Source of the DNA: T3Sed10-241 sp036751905
GTDB lineage: Bacteria > Bacteroidota > Bacteroidia > Flavobacteriales_D > Cryomorphaceae
Direction of reading: 5' to 3'
Length of the DNA stretch: 64,000 nucleotides
NCBI GenBank assembly: GCA_036751905.1
Contig: DAIOTP010000001.1
Coordinates: 38,294-102,293 of the forward strand
Below, one piece after another: positions 1 through 8,885 of this stretch. A program made the translations under genes and the position numbers. Positions within the stretch are counted from its first letter, which is position 1, and each line of letters opens with the position of its first letter. The notes below the pieces were generated by a model. That model had not been told where the DNA came from. It was given only the letters and a program-made list of their open reading frames with translations, and did no database searches.

Positions 1-2
1 TT

Positions 3-2129
3 GCGGCCTTTTTGCCTTTGGCTTTCTGGCCTGGCATTGTTGGGGAATTTATGTTCTACTTGCCCATCACGCTCATTATTGTGCTGGGATCGTCGCTGTT
101 TGTGGCGCTGGTGATCAATCCGGTGCTCATTTCCATTTACATGAAAGTGGGTGAGGAGAACATCAGCGAGCGCCGAATGCTCCGAAACAGCCTCATTTTT
201 ATTGGCATTGGGCTTTTGTTGATTTTTCTAGGACTCCAATCCGATATAAGAACCGTCGTGTCATTCGGGAGCTTGTCCGTATTCATCGGCATCTCTGGAT
301 TCCTCAATGTATTTCTGCTTAGGCCTGGCAGCCGTTTGTTGCAAGACAAGTGGTTGCCCGCACTTGAGCGCTTTTACCAACGTTTTCTGGCGTATGCCCT
401 TACCGGCAAAAGACCTTATGGCTTTTTGGGAGGCACTGTGCTGCTGCTTTTTGCTTCCTTGGTGTTGTTTGGACTTTTTCCACCGCAAGTGATCTTCTTC
501 CCAATCAATGAACCGCAGTACATCAACGTGTTTATTGAAAACCCCATCGGCACAGATATAGAAGAAACCAACCGCGTTACTGAAGCCATGGAGGAGCGGG
601 TGCTCGAAGTATTGGACAAGTATTTCGACAAAGAAGCGGGCGGATACGAATCATTCCTGATCAAATCTGTGATTGCCCAGGTAGGTGAGGGTGCAAGCGA
701 TCCTGCACAGGGCCCATCCATGGGCAATACGCCGCACAAGGCACGCATCACCGTGCAATTTTCAAAATTTCAGGACCGTCAAGGCATACGCTCTACGGAT
801 GTGCTGGAAGAAGTGCGCAGCGCCCTACGTGGATACCCGGGAACGCGCATTACCGTAAGCAAAAATGAAGACGGCCCACCTCAAGGGCTGCCCGTCAACA
901 TTGAAATACGCGGCGACGACTATGACAAAGTCATGGCCGATGCCGAAGGATTCCGCAATTTTATCAATGAAAAAGGCATTGCAGGCATAGAAGAACTCAA
1001 ACTCGATGTAGAATTGGGCAAACCCGAAATGCCCATCATCATTGACCGCAACAAAGCCCGCAGGCTCAGCCTCTCAACCTACCAAATAGGTGACGCACTC
1101 CGCACGGCCCTTTTCGGAAAAGAGGTGAGCACTTTCAAAGATGGCGAGGATGACTACCCCATCAACATAAGGCTCATGAAGGAATTTCGCGACAATGAAG
1201 ATGCCCTGATGAACATGCGCCTCACCTTCCGAGATGCCGCCACCGGAAAAATCAAACAAGTACCTATTTCAAGTGTAGCTGAGGCACGCAAGTCATCCAC
1301 ATTCAGTGCTGTAAAGCGCCGCGACCTGGACCGCACAGTGACCATTAGCAGCAATGTGCTCTCTGGTTACAATGCCAACGAGGTGGTCGAGAAGATCAAA
1401 GGAATCGTTCAGGACTACGATTTCGAAGCGGGCAATGAGTTGCGCTTCACTGGGCAGCAAGAAGAGCAAGCTGAGGAGTTTGCCTTTTTGAGCACGGCCC
1501 TTGCCCTTGCCTTGTTTATGATTATCCTCATCATTACAGCACAATTCAACTCCATCTCCACACCATTTATCATCGCTTTCGCTGTGGTGTTTAGCCTGAT
1601 CGGAGTTTTCCTCGGCCTGGTGGCCTTCCAAATGGATTTCGTAATCATCATGACCATGGTCGGCATCATATCGCTCGCCGGAATTGTGGTGAACAATGCC
1701 ATAGTACTCATTGACTATACCAACCTGCTGCGCACCCGCCGCAAGGACGAACTCAATATGGACATAGAAGATAAACTGCCCTTTGAGGAAACCGTTTACG
1801 CCATCATCGAAGGGGGCCGCACACGCCTCAGGCCGGTATTGCTTACGGCCATCACCACCATACTCGGGCTGGTTCCTCTGGCCATCGGTCTCAATATTAA
1901 CTTTTTCACGCTGCTAAGCCATTTTGATCCGCAGATATATGTGGGTGGTGACAATGTGATATTCTGGGGACCAATGTCATGGACCATCATTTTCGGTTTG
2001 AGTTTCGCTACATTCCTCACGCTGATCATTGTGCCCGTAATGTACCTTATCCTGGCCAAACTCAAGTACAGGGCAGTATACAAGCAAGACGTGAAGTATA
2101 CCATCGAAAAGGATCGCTTGATGGCCTAA
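3..2129 (+). CDS. RND-family efflux transporter permease (AcrB-like), C-terminal part; 5' end outside window
   Basis: This is the 3' portion (about 708 residues) of an inner-membrane RND pump subunit. Proteins of this family export drugs or other small molecules using the proton gradient, together with a periplasmic adaptor and an outer-membrane channel. The reading frame is already open at the window edge and begins inside a transmembrane segment (WPGIVGEFMFYLPI, followed by SLFVALVINPVL), which matches the end of the first membrane bundle of AcrB homologues. A long periplasmic porter/docking region follows, about residues 160-480. The second membrane bundle includes the conserved GIISLAGIVVNNAIVLIDY segment. 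The C-terminus is complete. Adaptor and channel genes would be expected upstream, outside the window. The substrate cannot be told from sequence. The following 298 bases hold no gene I can support. Confidence 0.93.
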   Translation, partial: AAFLPLAFWPGIVGEFMFYLPITLIIVLGSSLFVALVINPVLISIYMKVGEENISERRMLRNSLIFIGIGLLLIFLGLQSDIRTVVSFGSLSVFIGISGFLNVFLLRPGSRLLQDKWLPALERFYQRFLAYALTGKRPYGFLGGTVLLLFASLVLFGLFPPQVIFFPINEPQYINVFIENPIGTDIEETNRVTEAMEERVLEVLDKYFDKEAGGYESFLIKSVIAQVGEGASDPAQGPSMGNTPHKARITVQFSKFQDRQGIRSTDVLEEVRSALRGYPGTRITVSKNEDGPPQGLPVNIEIRGDDYDKVMADAEGFRNFINEKGIAGIEELKLDVELGKPEMPIIIDRNKARRLSLSTYQIGDALRTALFGKEVSTFKDGEDDYPINIRLMKEFRDNEDALMNMRLTFRDAATGKIKQVPISSVAEARKSSTFSAVKRRDLDRTVTISSNVLSGYNANEVVEKIKGIVQDYDFEAGNELRFTGQQEEQAEEFAFLSTALALALFMIILIITAQFNSISTPFIIAFAVVFSLIGVFLGLVAFQMDFVIIMTMVGIISLAGIVVNNAIVLIDYTNLLRTRRKDELNMDIEDKLPFEETVYAIIEGGRTRLRPVLLTAITTILGLVPLAIGLNINFFTLLSHFDPQIYVGGDNVIFWGPMSWTIIFGLSFATFLTLIIVPVMYLILAKLKYRAVYKQDVKYTIEKDRLMA

Positions 2130-2427
2130 GGTTTGTGCTGTAGAATTCCCACCGTACCTGACCGTTTGGAGCGTGCTGCATGCCTCATGCTATGCAGAGG
2201 CAACGATGGCCGCTTACCTGCGCAGTCACGTGCTCAATCCGGTTTGTACATTGTGTTTTGCTAAAAGCCTGAGTTCGATTATTTGAACATTCAGATGCCC
2301 ATAAATGAGGCGTGCAAAAAATCTAAAGGAGCCAAGATCGGCCTTGATATGTCGCTTATTATCGCAGCTATGGATCCCAAGAATAGACGAACTCAGGTGA
2401 AAGGCCTTTACGGCAAATGGAGAGGGA

Positions 2428-3144
2428 TTATGCCGCCTCCTCCCATCCAAAGAGGTCGAGCAAATGCCCGCGAAGCTTATCCTTCACTTCTTGCAGTGGA
2501 ACAGTATAGCCAAGTTCAGCTGCCAGTGAAGTCACGGCTTTGTCGTCGATACCACAGGGTATGATGTGTCCGAAGTACCCAAGGTCCGTGTTGACATTGA
2601 AAGCAAAGCCGTGCATGGTCACCCAGCGGCTGCACTTTACACCGAGCGCACATATTTTTCGCGCAAGCAGCTCATTTTCGTAATCTATCCACACACCCGT
2701 GAGGCCATCTATGCGGCCGGCACTGATGCCATATCCCGCAAGGGTCAGTATCACAGCCTCTTCAAGTGTGCGCAAGTACAGGTGTATATCGGTGAAAAAT
2801 TGGTCGAGGTCGAGCAAGGGGTAGCCCACCAGCTGCCCTGGTCCGTGAAAGGTGATATCGCCGCCTCGGTTTATCTTGTAGTAGTCTATCCCTCTTTGGG
2901 CAAGCCCGGCCTCATCGAGCAAGAGGTTCTCCTGTTTGCCGCTTTTGCCGAGGGTGTACACCGGTGGGTGTTCTACAAACAAGAGCCGGTTGAGGGTAAA
3001 TTGTTTTGAATTTTCCGCTTTTCGCAGGGCTATTTTGTCATTGACTGCTTCCGCAAATAAGCGCTCTTGCAGGTCCCATGCTTCTTTGTAGCGCAGGGCA
3101 CCCAAATCGATAAATTTTAATTGCCTGCTGCGGTCAGTGATCAC
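2428..3144 (-). CDS. lipB: Octanoyl-[acyl-carrier-protein]:protein N-octanoyltransferase LipB
   Basis: LipB moves the octanoyl group from octanoyl-ACP to the lipoyl domains of 2-oxoacid dehydrogenases and the glycine cleavage H protein, the first step of lipoate synthesis in the cytoplasm. The 238-residue product has the family signature RGGDITFHGPGQ at about 93-104. The conserved lysine region (ARKICALGV, K163) and a cysteine in the IIPCGI motif (C197) fit the Cys/Lys catalytic pair of LipB. The start is GTG: its first bases overlap the stop of the upstream isomerase gene in a 4-base GTGA overlap, so the two are probably translationally coupled. No lipA is seen nearby. Downstream, 2130-2427 is an empty convergent interval. 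Confidence 0.95.
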   Translation of the reverse strand: MITDRSRQLKFIDLGALRYKEAWDLQERLFAEAVNDKIALRKAENSKQFTLNRLLFVEHPPVYTLGKSGKQENLLLDEAGLAQRGIDYYKINRGGDITFHGPGQLVGYPLLDLDQFFTDIHLYLRTLEEAVILTLAGYGISAGRIDGLTGVWIDYENELLARKICALGVKCSRWVTMHGFAFNVNTDLGYFGHIIPCGIDDKAVTSLAAELGYTVPLQEVKDKLRGHLLDLFGWEEAA

Positions 3145-4151
3145 CCTTTTGCAAGTTCGGCTTTGAAGTAGTCAATCACTGCAATTTCGATGGGATCCAC
3201 ACCGCGGTCTACGGCCATGTAGAATGAAATCCAGTCGCCAAGGTAAATCAGCGAGTAGGCGCGCTCAATCCGGCTGCCGCCCCGTGGCTTGAGCTCAACG
3301 ATTTTGTCGGTGTACCTTCCGATAATTTCCTTGCTCAGCTCCATACGGCGCGCTGTTCCGGAATGCTCCTCGGGATTGCGCATCATCAATACGCTGTAGG
3401 CATCGCTGCCCCCGGCCCAGGCTACAAGTTCATTGTGGTTCATTTCCGGAAGGGCATGGTGCCAACACAACATTTTGGCATTTTCATTGATTTGCTGGCG
3501 CAGGCGCACAGCCACTCCCTCCATCCATGTATCGGCGTACACGATAGGAATCGTACCATGTATTTTGTTGGCAATGGCTGCTGCTTCGGCGCGTATGCTG
3601 CCCATCTCCTCTTGGAGCAATGTGGCCGCTTTCGCCAAATGGGCCTTAAAGCCGCCATCGATCAGTCCGTAGGCATGAAGTATGAATAGCTGTTGCAATG
3701 CATTGTATCCAAAACTTGTACGGGGTGGTTGTCCACCTGGAATCACAATGCAGTTGAAGCCATGCAAGCCCGCTATGGCCTTCACCTGCCCACCCGAGGT
3801 GATGCAGGCTACCTGTGCCCCTCTGGCAATGGCGTACTCCAGCGTGCTCAAGGTTTCCTCAGTATTGCCGCTGTAGCTGCTCGCGATGAAAAGGGTGTCC
3901 GGGCCCACCCATGCTGGTATGTCGTAGTCGTTCACCACCTGCATGGGTACTGCGCACTGGTCCCATACAAGCTGGCTCACAATTTTGCCCCCAATGCCTG
4001 AACCTCCCAATCCCGATACAAGCACATTCTTCACCGGTTTGGTTTTGAAAGTGCTGATGGCGCGCTCACCTATGTCGATGGCTTCATGCATATTTGCCGG
4101 AAGGCCTTCAATGAGGCGCTCCATTTCCTGGGTAGATTCTTGTATTGTCAT
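3141..4151 (-). CDS. Bifunctional phosphoglucose/phosphomannose isomerase (SIS domain)
   Basis: The product (about 336 residues) belongs to the short bifunctional isomerase family that interconverts glucose-6-P or mannose-6-P with fructose-6-P. It replaces or supplements classical PGI in many archaea and Bacteroidota. It shows a SIS sugar-phosphate binding core with SGLGGSGIGGKI near residue 50 and the serine-rich loop ASSYSGNTEETLS near 85-97. The C-terminal half has HALPEMNHNELVAW, typical of this family. I chose the ATG at 4151. The frame can be extended to a TTG at 4181, but that adds a short segment without family similarity. It overlaps lipB by four bases. A TAnnTTCG-type box (TAACTTCG, minus strand) lies at 4191-4198. 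Confidence 0.88.
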   Translation of the reverse strand: MTIQESTQEMERLIEGLPANMHEAIDIGERAISTFKTKPVKNVLVSGLGGSGIGGKIVSQLVWDQCAVPMQVVNDYDIPAWVGPDTLFIASSYSGNTEETLSTLEYAIARGAQVACITSGGQVKAIAGLHGFNCIVIPGGQPPRTSFGYNALQQLFILHAYGLIDGGFKAHLAKAATLLQEEMGSIRAEAAAIANKIHGTIPIVYADTWMEGVAVRLRQQINENAKMLCWHHALPEMNHNELVAWAGGSDAYSVLMMRNPEEHSGTARRMELSKEIIGRYTDKIVELKPRGGSRIERAYSLIYLGDWISFYMAVDRGVDPIEIAVIDYFKAELAKG

Positions 4152-4298
4152 AGTAGCCTTGTTGTGTTGTGCTTTACGCAAAATGCTCTGCGAAGTTAAT
4201 CCTTAGATATTTCAATGTCCATGAAAGTACCGTGATGTGCATGTGATGTTTGGATGAATACCTTCGGACTCCGGATAAAATCCATGCGCGCAGCGCGC

Positions 4299-4595
4299 TC
4301 AGCCTTTGTTTTCGACCACCTTGGGCACCTTAAAATAATAGGCGTCATGGTGGGGGGCGTTTTGGAGGGCCTGCTTTTGGCTGAGTGATTCTGAGACCTC
4401 GTCGGTTCGGAACACATTCTTTTCAGGATTTACATGGATCAATGGCTCCACGCCTTCTGTATCAACTTCGTTGAGCTGCTCTACAAAGGCGAACATGCGG
4501 TCCAAATCCTTTCGAATCCCTTCTCGCTCAGCATCGTTAAATTCGAGGCGCGACAGCTTTGCGAGTTTATCAATCAATACATCATCGGTTATCAT
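4299..4595 (-). CDS. gatC: Asp-tRNA(Asn)/Glu-tRNA(Gln) amidotransferase subunit C
   Basis: GatC is the small stabilising subunit of the GatCAB complex, which amidates misacylated Glu-tRNA(Gln) or Asp-tRNA(Asn). The 98-residue product has the normal family length, the N-terminal LAKLSRLEF helix typical of GatC, and the EPLIHV segment in the second half. gatA and gatB are not adjacent, which is common in Bacteroidota. The gene is divergent from the lipoprotein gene at 4668. A consensus -7 box ends only five bases before its ATG, so the transcript may be leaderless. Confidence 0.92.
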   Translation of the reverse strand: MITDDVLIDKLAKLSRLEFNDAEREGIRKDLDRMFAFVEQLNEVDTEGVEPLIHVNPEKNVFRTDEVSESLSQKQALQNAPHHDAYYFKVPKVVENKG

Positions 4596-4600
4596 AATTG

Positions 4601-4608
4601 CAAAAATA
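4601..4608 (-). promoter_or_regulatory. Bacteroidota -7 promoter box (TATTTTTG) for gatC
   Basis: The minus strand reads TATTTTTG, a perfect TAnnTTTG match, with only 5 bases between its last G and the gatC ATG. At the usual box-to-start-site distance, transcription would begin at or next to the start codon. No -33 TTTG element was found at normal spacing. Confidence 0.55.
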
Positions 4609-4667
4609 GCAATTACCCAAGCTATCAGAGGTATTGCTTACTTTGCTTCCGCAAAAATGATAGAACC

Positions 4668-5369
4668 ATGAGTACCCCCATTTGGCGCAAAGCCCTGGTA
4701 TACAGCTTGTGCTTTGCAGCTGTAGCCTGCTCTACGCCTCCAGATGCGTCAAAATCAGATGGCCAAAAAATTCAAAATTCGAAGCCTGCGGCCCCAGTCT
4801 ATGCTTCGGTCAGCATTGGTGAGCAGCAATGGATGGCAAAAAATCTCCATGTAAGCACCTTCCGCAATGGAGAATCTATACCCCAAGCCAACTCGCGTGA
4901 AGAGTTGGAACAAATGGGCGAAGCGCGCATGGCCGCCTGGTGTTACCCTGGCTTCGACCCTGCGCTGGGGGCCAAATATGGGCACTGCTACAACTGGCAC
5001 GCCGTGAACGACCCGCGCGGACTTGCCCCCGAGGGCTGGCGCATCCCCACCGCTACCGACTGGGATGCCCTTGCAACAACACAGGGTGGTGCTGACGTAG
5101 CGGGTGTTGCGCTCAAAAGCGGCACCGGCTGGTACGCCAATGCCAACGGCACCAACAGCAGCGGTTTCAATGCATTGCCCTCAGGCGCGGTGAGTGTCAT
5201 CAATGGCTACATGGCTGAGACCAAGGTGGCTGTGTTTTGGACCGCGAGTCCCGGAAATACTGGTCCAAGCTTCGCCCAATACCGCGTGCTGCATGCACCC
5301 CGCCGCGGGGTGTACGCTGAAGAAGATGTGAAATTCAACGCATTTCCTGTGCGGTGCATCCGGCCATAA
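4668..5369 (+). CDS. FISUMP-domain lipoprotein
   Basis: This is a predicted 233-residue envelope lipoprotein: a signal sequence with a hydrophobic core at about 8-20 is followed by Cys21 (AAVACS), a plausible lipobox. The mature part carries a FISUMP (Fibrobacter succinogenes major paralogous) domain, recognised by IGEQQWMAKNLHVSTFRNG, the YGHCYNWHAV stretch, the APEGWRIPTATDWDAL motif and the C-terminal FPVRCIR. The domain is widespread in secreted Bacteroidota proteins and has no assigned biochemical role. I chose the ATG at 4668 because it yields the lipoprotein signal. The frame is open further upstream, but that extension is antisense to gatC and lacks a signal sequence. It stands alone between two minus-strand groups. 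Confidence 0.85.
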   Translation: MSTPIWRKALVYSLCFAAVACSTPPDASKSDGQKIQNSKPAAPVYASVSIGEQQWMAKNLHVSTFRNGESIPQANSREELEQMGEARMAAWCYPGFDPALGAKYGHCYNWHAVNDPRGLAPEGWRIPTATDWDALATTQGGADVAGVALKSGTGWYANANGTNSSGFNALPSGAVSVINGYMAETKVAVFWTASPGNTGPSFAQYRVLHAPRRGVYAEEDVKFNAFPVRCIRP

Positions 5370-5395
5370 TCAGGTCCGGCATCCCGTAGGTATGA

Positions 5396-6169
5396 TCACA
5401 TGTCGTGTAGCGCGTACAGAATGGGCTTGCTAGGGCTGGCATCATTCTCCAATGGAGCCATCCCCAACTGCAACAGATACAGCCCGTCAGGCACCTCATC
5501 GGGCACATAAATCATCTCGGTGATGGTACATCCGGCATCGCCGGGCTCAGCACTGTACCAAAATGCGCGGTGTGCGAGCAGCGCACCTCCATCTTCCTCT
5601 CTGTCAACAGAGGGCAGATCCGTGAGAAAGTGCCTTATCCCCATTTTGCGTAAGCCAAGCATGAATTCAGGATGAAAGTAACTTGGATTCGTATTGCTGT
5701 AGTTGCGGTGGAGCTTATCGCCGCTGTTGGGCAGGCTGCGTATTGCCACTGCCTCCACATCAGTAAGGCTTATCCCAGCCAAGGCTTCAGGGCCTATGAT
5801 CCTGTCGCCGGGCTTCATGTGTGCCAGCTCAGGACCTTCGTAGGTTGTGGGTTCTATCGTAAGCAATCTGGCCATGTAGAGGCTTTGCTTCAATACCTTG
5901 TTTATGGATACGATCCCTTCACTGATATGGCCCACACACTCGGTATGGGTACCGTGGCCATGCGGGTTGAACCATACACCGCGAAAATTCACTGCCCCGC
6001 CCTCGGCCACGCTGCCTGTAAATTGTGCATTTCGTACAGGCTCCAACATCATGCGGTCCACATACCAGGCACGTGGGCCATCGGGCTGCAGGGGTATGGA
6101 AATGTCAATCGGCTGGTCAAAACGCAGCTGATATGCCTTGCCCTTGTGTTGCAGTGAAGCCTGAATCAT
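5396..6169 (-). CDS. Cyclase family protein (metal-dependent hydrolase, kynurenine formamidase-like)
   Basis: The 257-residue product carries the cyclase-family metal-binding motif at 70-81 (HGHGTHTECVGH; the usual form is HxGTHxDxPxH). This family includes bacterial kynurenine formamidase and isatin hydrolase. The motif departs from the kynurenine formamidase consensus, so the substrate is uncertain. No tryptophan-degradation genes lie nearby. Its ATG overlaps the hemW stop by four bases (ATGA), making it the last gene of a histidine kinase-hemW-cyclase unit. Homologues are common in Bacteroidota as stand-alone hydrolases. Confidence 0.85.
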   Translation of the reverse strand: MIQASLQHKGKAYQLRFDQPIDISIPLQPDGPRAWYVDRMMLEPVRNAQFTGSVAEGGAVNFRGVWFNPHGHGTHTECVGHISEGIVSINKVLKQSLYMARLLTIEPTTYEGPELAHMKPGDRIIGPEALAGISLTDVEAVAIRSLPNSGDKLHRNYSNTNPSYFHPEFMLGLRKMGIRHFLTDLPSVDREEDGGALLAHRAFWYSAEPGDAGCTITEMIYVPDEVPDGLYLLQLGMAPLENDASPSKPILYALHDM

Positions 6170-7299
6170 GGCTCCAAAATAAACATTTCGGCGGCAATAC
6201 CATCGGCCATGAAGAGGCCCCGGGTGGTAAGTTTGAGCTGGCTGGCCTCCCGTGCAGCAAGTCCATTGGCGGTAAGCCCGGAGAGGTAAACTCCGAAACG
6301 GTGCTCCATGTCAACGTTAAAGCGCTCGCGGGCAATGGAGAGATCAATACCACGTGCCATGCGCAGCCCTGTCATGATCCACTCATTGTAGCGGTCATAG
6401 GGGCCGGGCTCCTCTGCGGTCAGGGGAAGTAGGCCTTCCCTGATGCTGCGCAGGTAGGCAGCGTTGTTGGCCACATTCCAGCTGCGGCGACCCCCTGTAA
6501 GGCTATGGGCTGAGGGTCCTGCACCCATAAAGGGCTTGCCCTCCCAGTACGCGCTGTTGTGGCGGGAGTGGAATCCTGCTTTGGCAAAATTGCTCACCTC
6601 GTACTGCGCAAAGCCCGCAGCAGCCAAGAGCTCCACCATCATGCGAAACTGAGTAGCCGCTGCTTCTTCATCCACCGGCTGCTCGGTTCCCTTTTTCACG
6701 CGGTGGCCCAGTACGGTTTTGGGTTCTACGGTGAGGCAATACGCCGATACGTGCTCCACATCCAGCATTATGGCCTGTTCAAGAGCGGCTTTCCACGCAA
6801 CAGCATCCAGTCCGGGCAAACCATATATGAGGTCAATGCTGATGTTCTTAAACCCTGCTGCCCGCGCATCGCGTATACAGTCCGTGCTTTGGCTTACCGT
6901 GTGGCTGCGGTTCATCCATTGCAGCATCTGCTCATCAAATGTTTGAATTCCTATGCTCAACCTGTTGGCACCCCAGCTCAGGAGGGATTCGAGCTTGGCC
7001 GGATGCAGGTCGTCGGGGTTGGCCTCTACGGTGCATTCAGCATTGTCCACCACCACATAATGTGATTCAACAGCCGCACGGATTGTGCCGAGCTGCGCTG
7101 CATTCATCAGGCTGGGAGTACCCCCACCCAGATACAGGCTTTCTATTGCCTCACCTTTCAGCTCCCCATTCCTCATTTCGAGCTCTTTGGCAATGGCCCC
7201 CGCCATCGGCTCCATGTGCTGGGTTGAAGTGCTGAAGTGAAAGTCACAGTAGTGGCAGGCCTTTCGGCAAAAGGGTATATGGACGTAAATGCCTGCCAT
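6166..7299 (-). CDS. hemW: Radical SAM heme chaperone HemW
   Basis: The 377-residue protein resembles oxygen-independent coproporphyrinogen oxidase but is of the shorter HemW type, which binds heme and delivers it to target proteins. The cluster motif CRKACHYCDF gives Cys11, Cys15 and Cys18 followed by Phe, the HemW form of the radical SAM CxxxCxxC signature. LGGGTPS near residue 58 is the SAM-binding glycine motif. The C-terminal HemW domain is present. Its start shares one base with the stop of the upstream histidine kinase (TGATG), indicating coupled translation. True HemN proteins carry an extra N-terminal extension that is absent here. Confidence 0.92.
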   Translation of the reverse strand: MAGIYVHIPFCRKACHYCDFHFSTSTQHMEPMAGAIAKELEMRNGELKGEAIESLYLGGGTPSLMNAAQLGTIRAAVESHYVVVDNAECTVEANPDDLHPAKLESLLSWGANRLSIGIQTFDEQMLQWMNRSHTVSQSTDCIRDARAAGFKNISIDLIYGLPGLDAVAWKAALEQAIMLDVEHVSAYCLTVEPKTVLGHRVKKGTEQPVDEEAAATQFRMMVELLAAAGFAQYEVSNFAKAGFHSRHNSAYWEGKPFMGAGPSAHSLTGGRRSWNVANNAAYLRSIREGLLPLTAEEPGPYDRYNEWIMTGLRMARGIDLSIARERFNVDMEHRFGVYLSGLTANGLAAREASQLKLTTRGLFMADGIAAEMFILEP

Positions 7300-8810
7300 C
7301 AGGCTTTGGTTTTTAGCACAATACGAAAGGTGGTGCCTTTGTCGGGCTCGCTGCGCTTTACGAATATGCGTCCATTGTGGTAATTGTCAATGATGCGCTT
7401 TGCCAGGGAAAGTCCAAGACCCCAGCCCCGTCTTTTTGTGGTGAATCCAGGCTGGAAAACTGCCTTGTGCTTGGCCGATGGAATTCCTTTGCCTGTGTCG
7501 CTTATGTCGATGTACACATTTTGGATTTCATGGTATACATCGATGGTGATATCGCCTTGGCCCTCCATGGCATCCACCGCGTTTTTGAATAGGTTCTCGA
7601 TCACCCATCCGAAGAGGGCTTCATTGACCATGGCCTTCACTTCCGTCTTGCCGTGGGTGTTGATGTGAAACGATACCTTGCTCGATAGCCGTGGCTTTAG
7701 GTAGGCGATGGCCCTGTTGAGTAAGCCCGTAACATCTGTAGGCTTCAATTCGGGGTTGGAGCCAATTTTTGAAAAGCGATCGGTGATGGTTTCAAGCCGC
7801 TCTACATCCTTATTGAGTTTCTCTATGGTTTTGGGATCGGTGCCTTTTGCCTCGAGCAATTGCACCCATGCCATGAGGCTGCTGAGTGGCGTGCCCAATT
7901 GGTGTGCGGTTTCCTTGGCCATTCCTATCCATACCTGATTCTGCTCAGCCCGCCTGAATGTGCTGAAAATAAGGTAGGCGATAAACAAAAACAATCCAAT
8001 GATGAGCAGCTGCACATAGGGGTAATAGCGCAGCGTGGTGAGGATAATGGACTCGGAGTAGTAGATGTAATTGGTCACTTGGTTGCCAAAGCGTACCTCA
8101 ATGGGTTCATTCGTTGAGGCGAAGGCCTCCAGTTTGGCGCGCAGTGCAAGGCTATCAGTGAGTATAAGTGTATCCACATTGGTGGCGAGCAGTACCTGCG
8201 TGCGGCTCGAGTCCGTAAAAATCACGGGCACAGAACCCGAGTTCATCACCGTTTCGCTGATAAAGGAGTTGATCAAATCATCGAGGGTATGCTCAAGCTC
8301 AGTGATGATCCGGGAGTCTTCGTAATATACTTTTTGCCTAATCCCGGCGAAACTGATGCGGATGGGCCGGTATTGGCTCCCCATTTTGGCGATAAGGCTG
8401 TCCACCTGCACTTTCGTGACTATCTTAGAGGAGTCGATGTTGCGGTCAAATTGCCGCTGGTCTTTTTCATCGACGATGAGCACCGGAATCGTCTTGTTGT
8501 TCACAATGATGTCTTGCAGGAAGAGCAACTCATTGTTGTCATCGGCAATGACCATACGGGCGGTGGCCTGGGCCAGGAGGTTTACCTTTCCACGCTCTTC
8601 CTCGCGCAGGTCAGCAAAAAGCTTCTCGGTGTAATTGATCAGGCTGAGGCGTTTCTTCACTGCCTCCGACCACAACTCTACCCTTTCGCGCTCCTCTTCG
8701 CGTATTTTATTGACAATAAAGCTCGAGTACCACAGTGAAGCACCTACAATGAGCACTGCGAGGAACAGCAGCAGTATTTTAAATCTTTGCTTGCGCGAAT
8801 AGAGGTTCAT
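7299..8810 (-). CDS. Membrane sensor histidine kinase
   Basis: This is a 503-residue two-component sensor kinase. There is a first membrane helix at about 11-33, a roughly 230-residue extracytoplasmic sensor region with coiled-coil character just after the helix, and a second membrane helix at about 264-285. The phosphoacceptor box is AHQLGTPLSSL (His303), followed by the N-box ENLFKNAVDAM (about 405-415), the G1 box DTGKGI (438-443) and the G2 box GWGLGLSLA (462-470). No response regulator is adjacent. It is the first gene of a tight unit with hemW and a cyclase, preceded by a consensus -7 box. The signal sensed is unknown. Confidence 0.93.
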   Translation of the reverse strand: MNLYSRKQRFKILLLFLAVLIVGASLWYSSFIVNKIREEERERVELWSEAVKKRLSLINYTEKLFADLREEERGKVNLLAQATARMVIADDNNELLFLQDIIVNNKTIPVLIVDEKDQRQFDRNIDSSKIVTKVQVDSLIAKMGSQYRPIRISFAGIRQKVYYEDSRIITELEHTLDDLINSFISETVMNSGSVPVIFTDSSRTQVLLATNVDTLILTDSLALRAKLEAFASTNEPIEVRFGNQVTNYIYYSESIILTTLRYYPYVQLLIIGLFLFIAYLIFSTFRRAEQNQVWIGMAKETAHQLGTPLSSLMAWVQLLEAKGTDPKTIEKLNKDVERLETITDRFSKIGSNPELKPTDVTGLLNRAIAYLKPRLSSKVSFHINTHGKTEVKAMVNEALFGWVIENLFKNAVDAMEGQGDITIDVYHEIQNVYIDISDTGKGIPSAKHKAVFQPGFTTKRRGWGLGLSLAKRIIDNYHNGRIFVKRSEPDKGTTFRIVLKTKA

Positions 8811-8857
8811 CGGCTGTTAGGGCTCGCTGTCCACAGTGAAGCATCCATTGAGCATGC

Positions 8858-8865
8858 CAAAAGTA
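8858..8865 (-). promoter_or_regulatory. -7 promoter box (TACTTTTG) for the kinase-hemW-cyclase unit
   Basis: Perfect TAnnTTTG match on the minus strand, 47 bases before the histidine kinase ATG, in the short gap after the AsmA-like gene. Confidence 0.5.
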
Positions 8866-8885
8866 CGACCTCTTGGGCGTATGTG

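Noticed and set aside
2283..2564. 93-residue open frame on the plus strand after the RND gene
   Set aside because: Half of it is antisense to lipB, the start has no promoter box, and the product matches nothing I know. The region 2130-2427 is left as non-coding.
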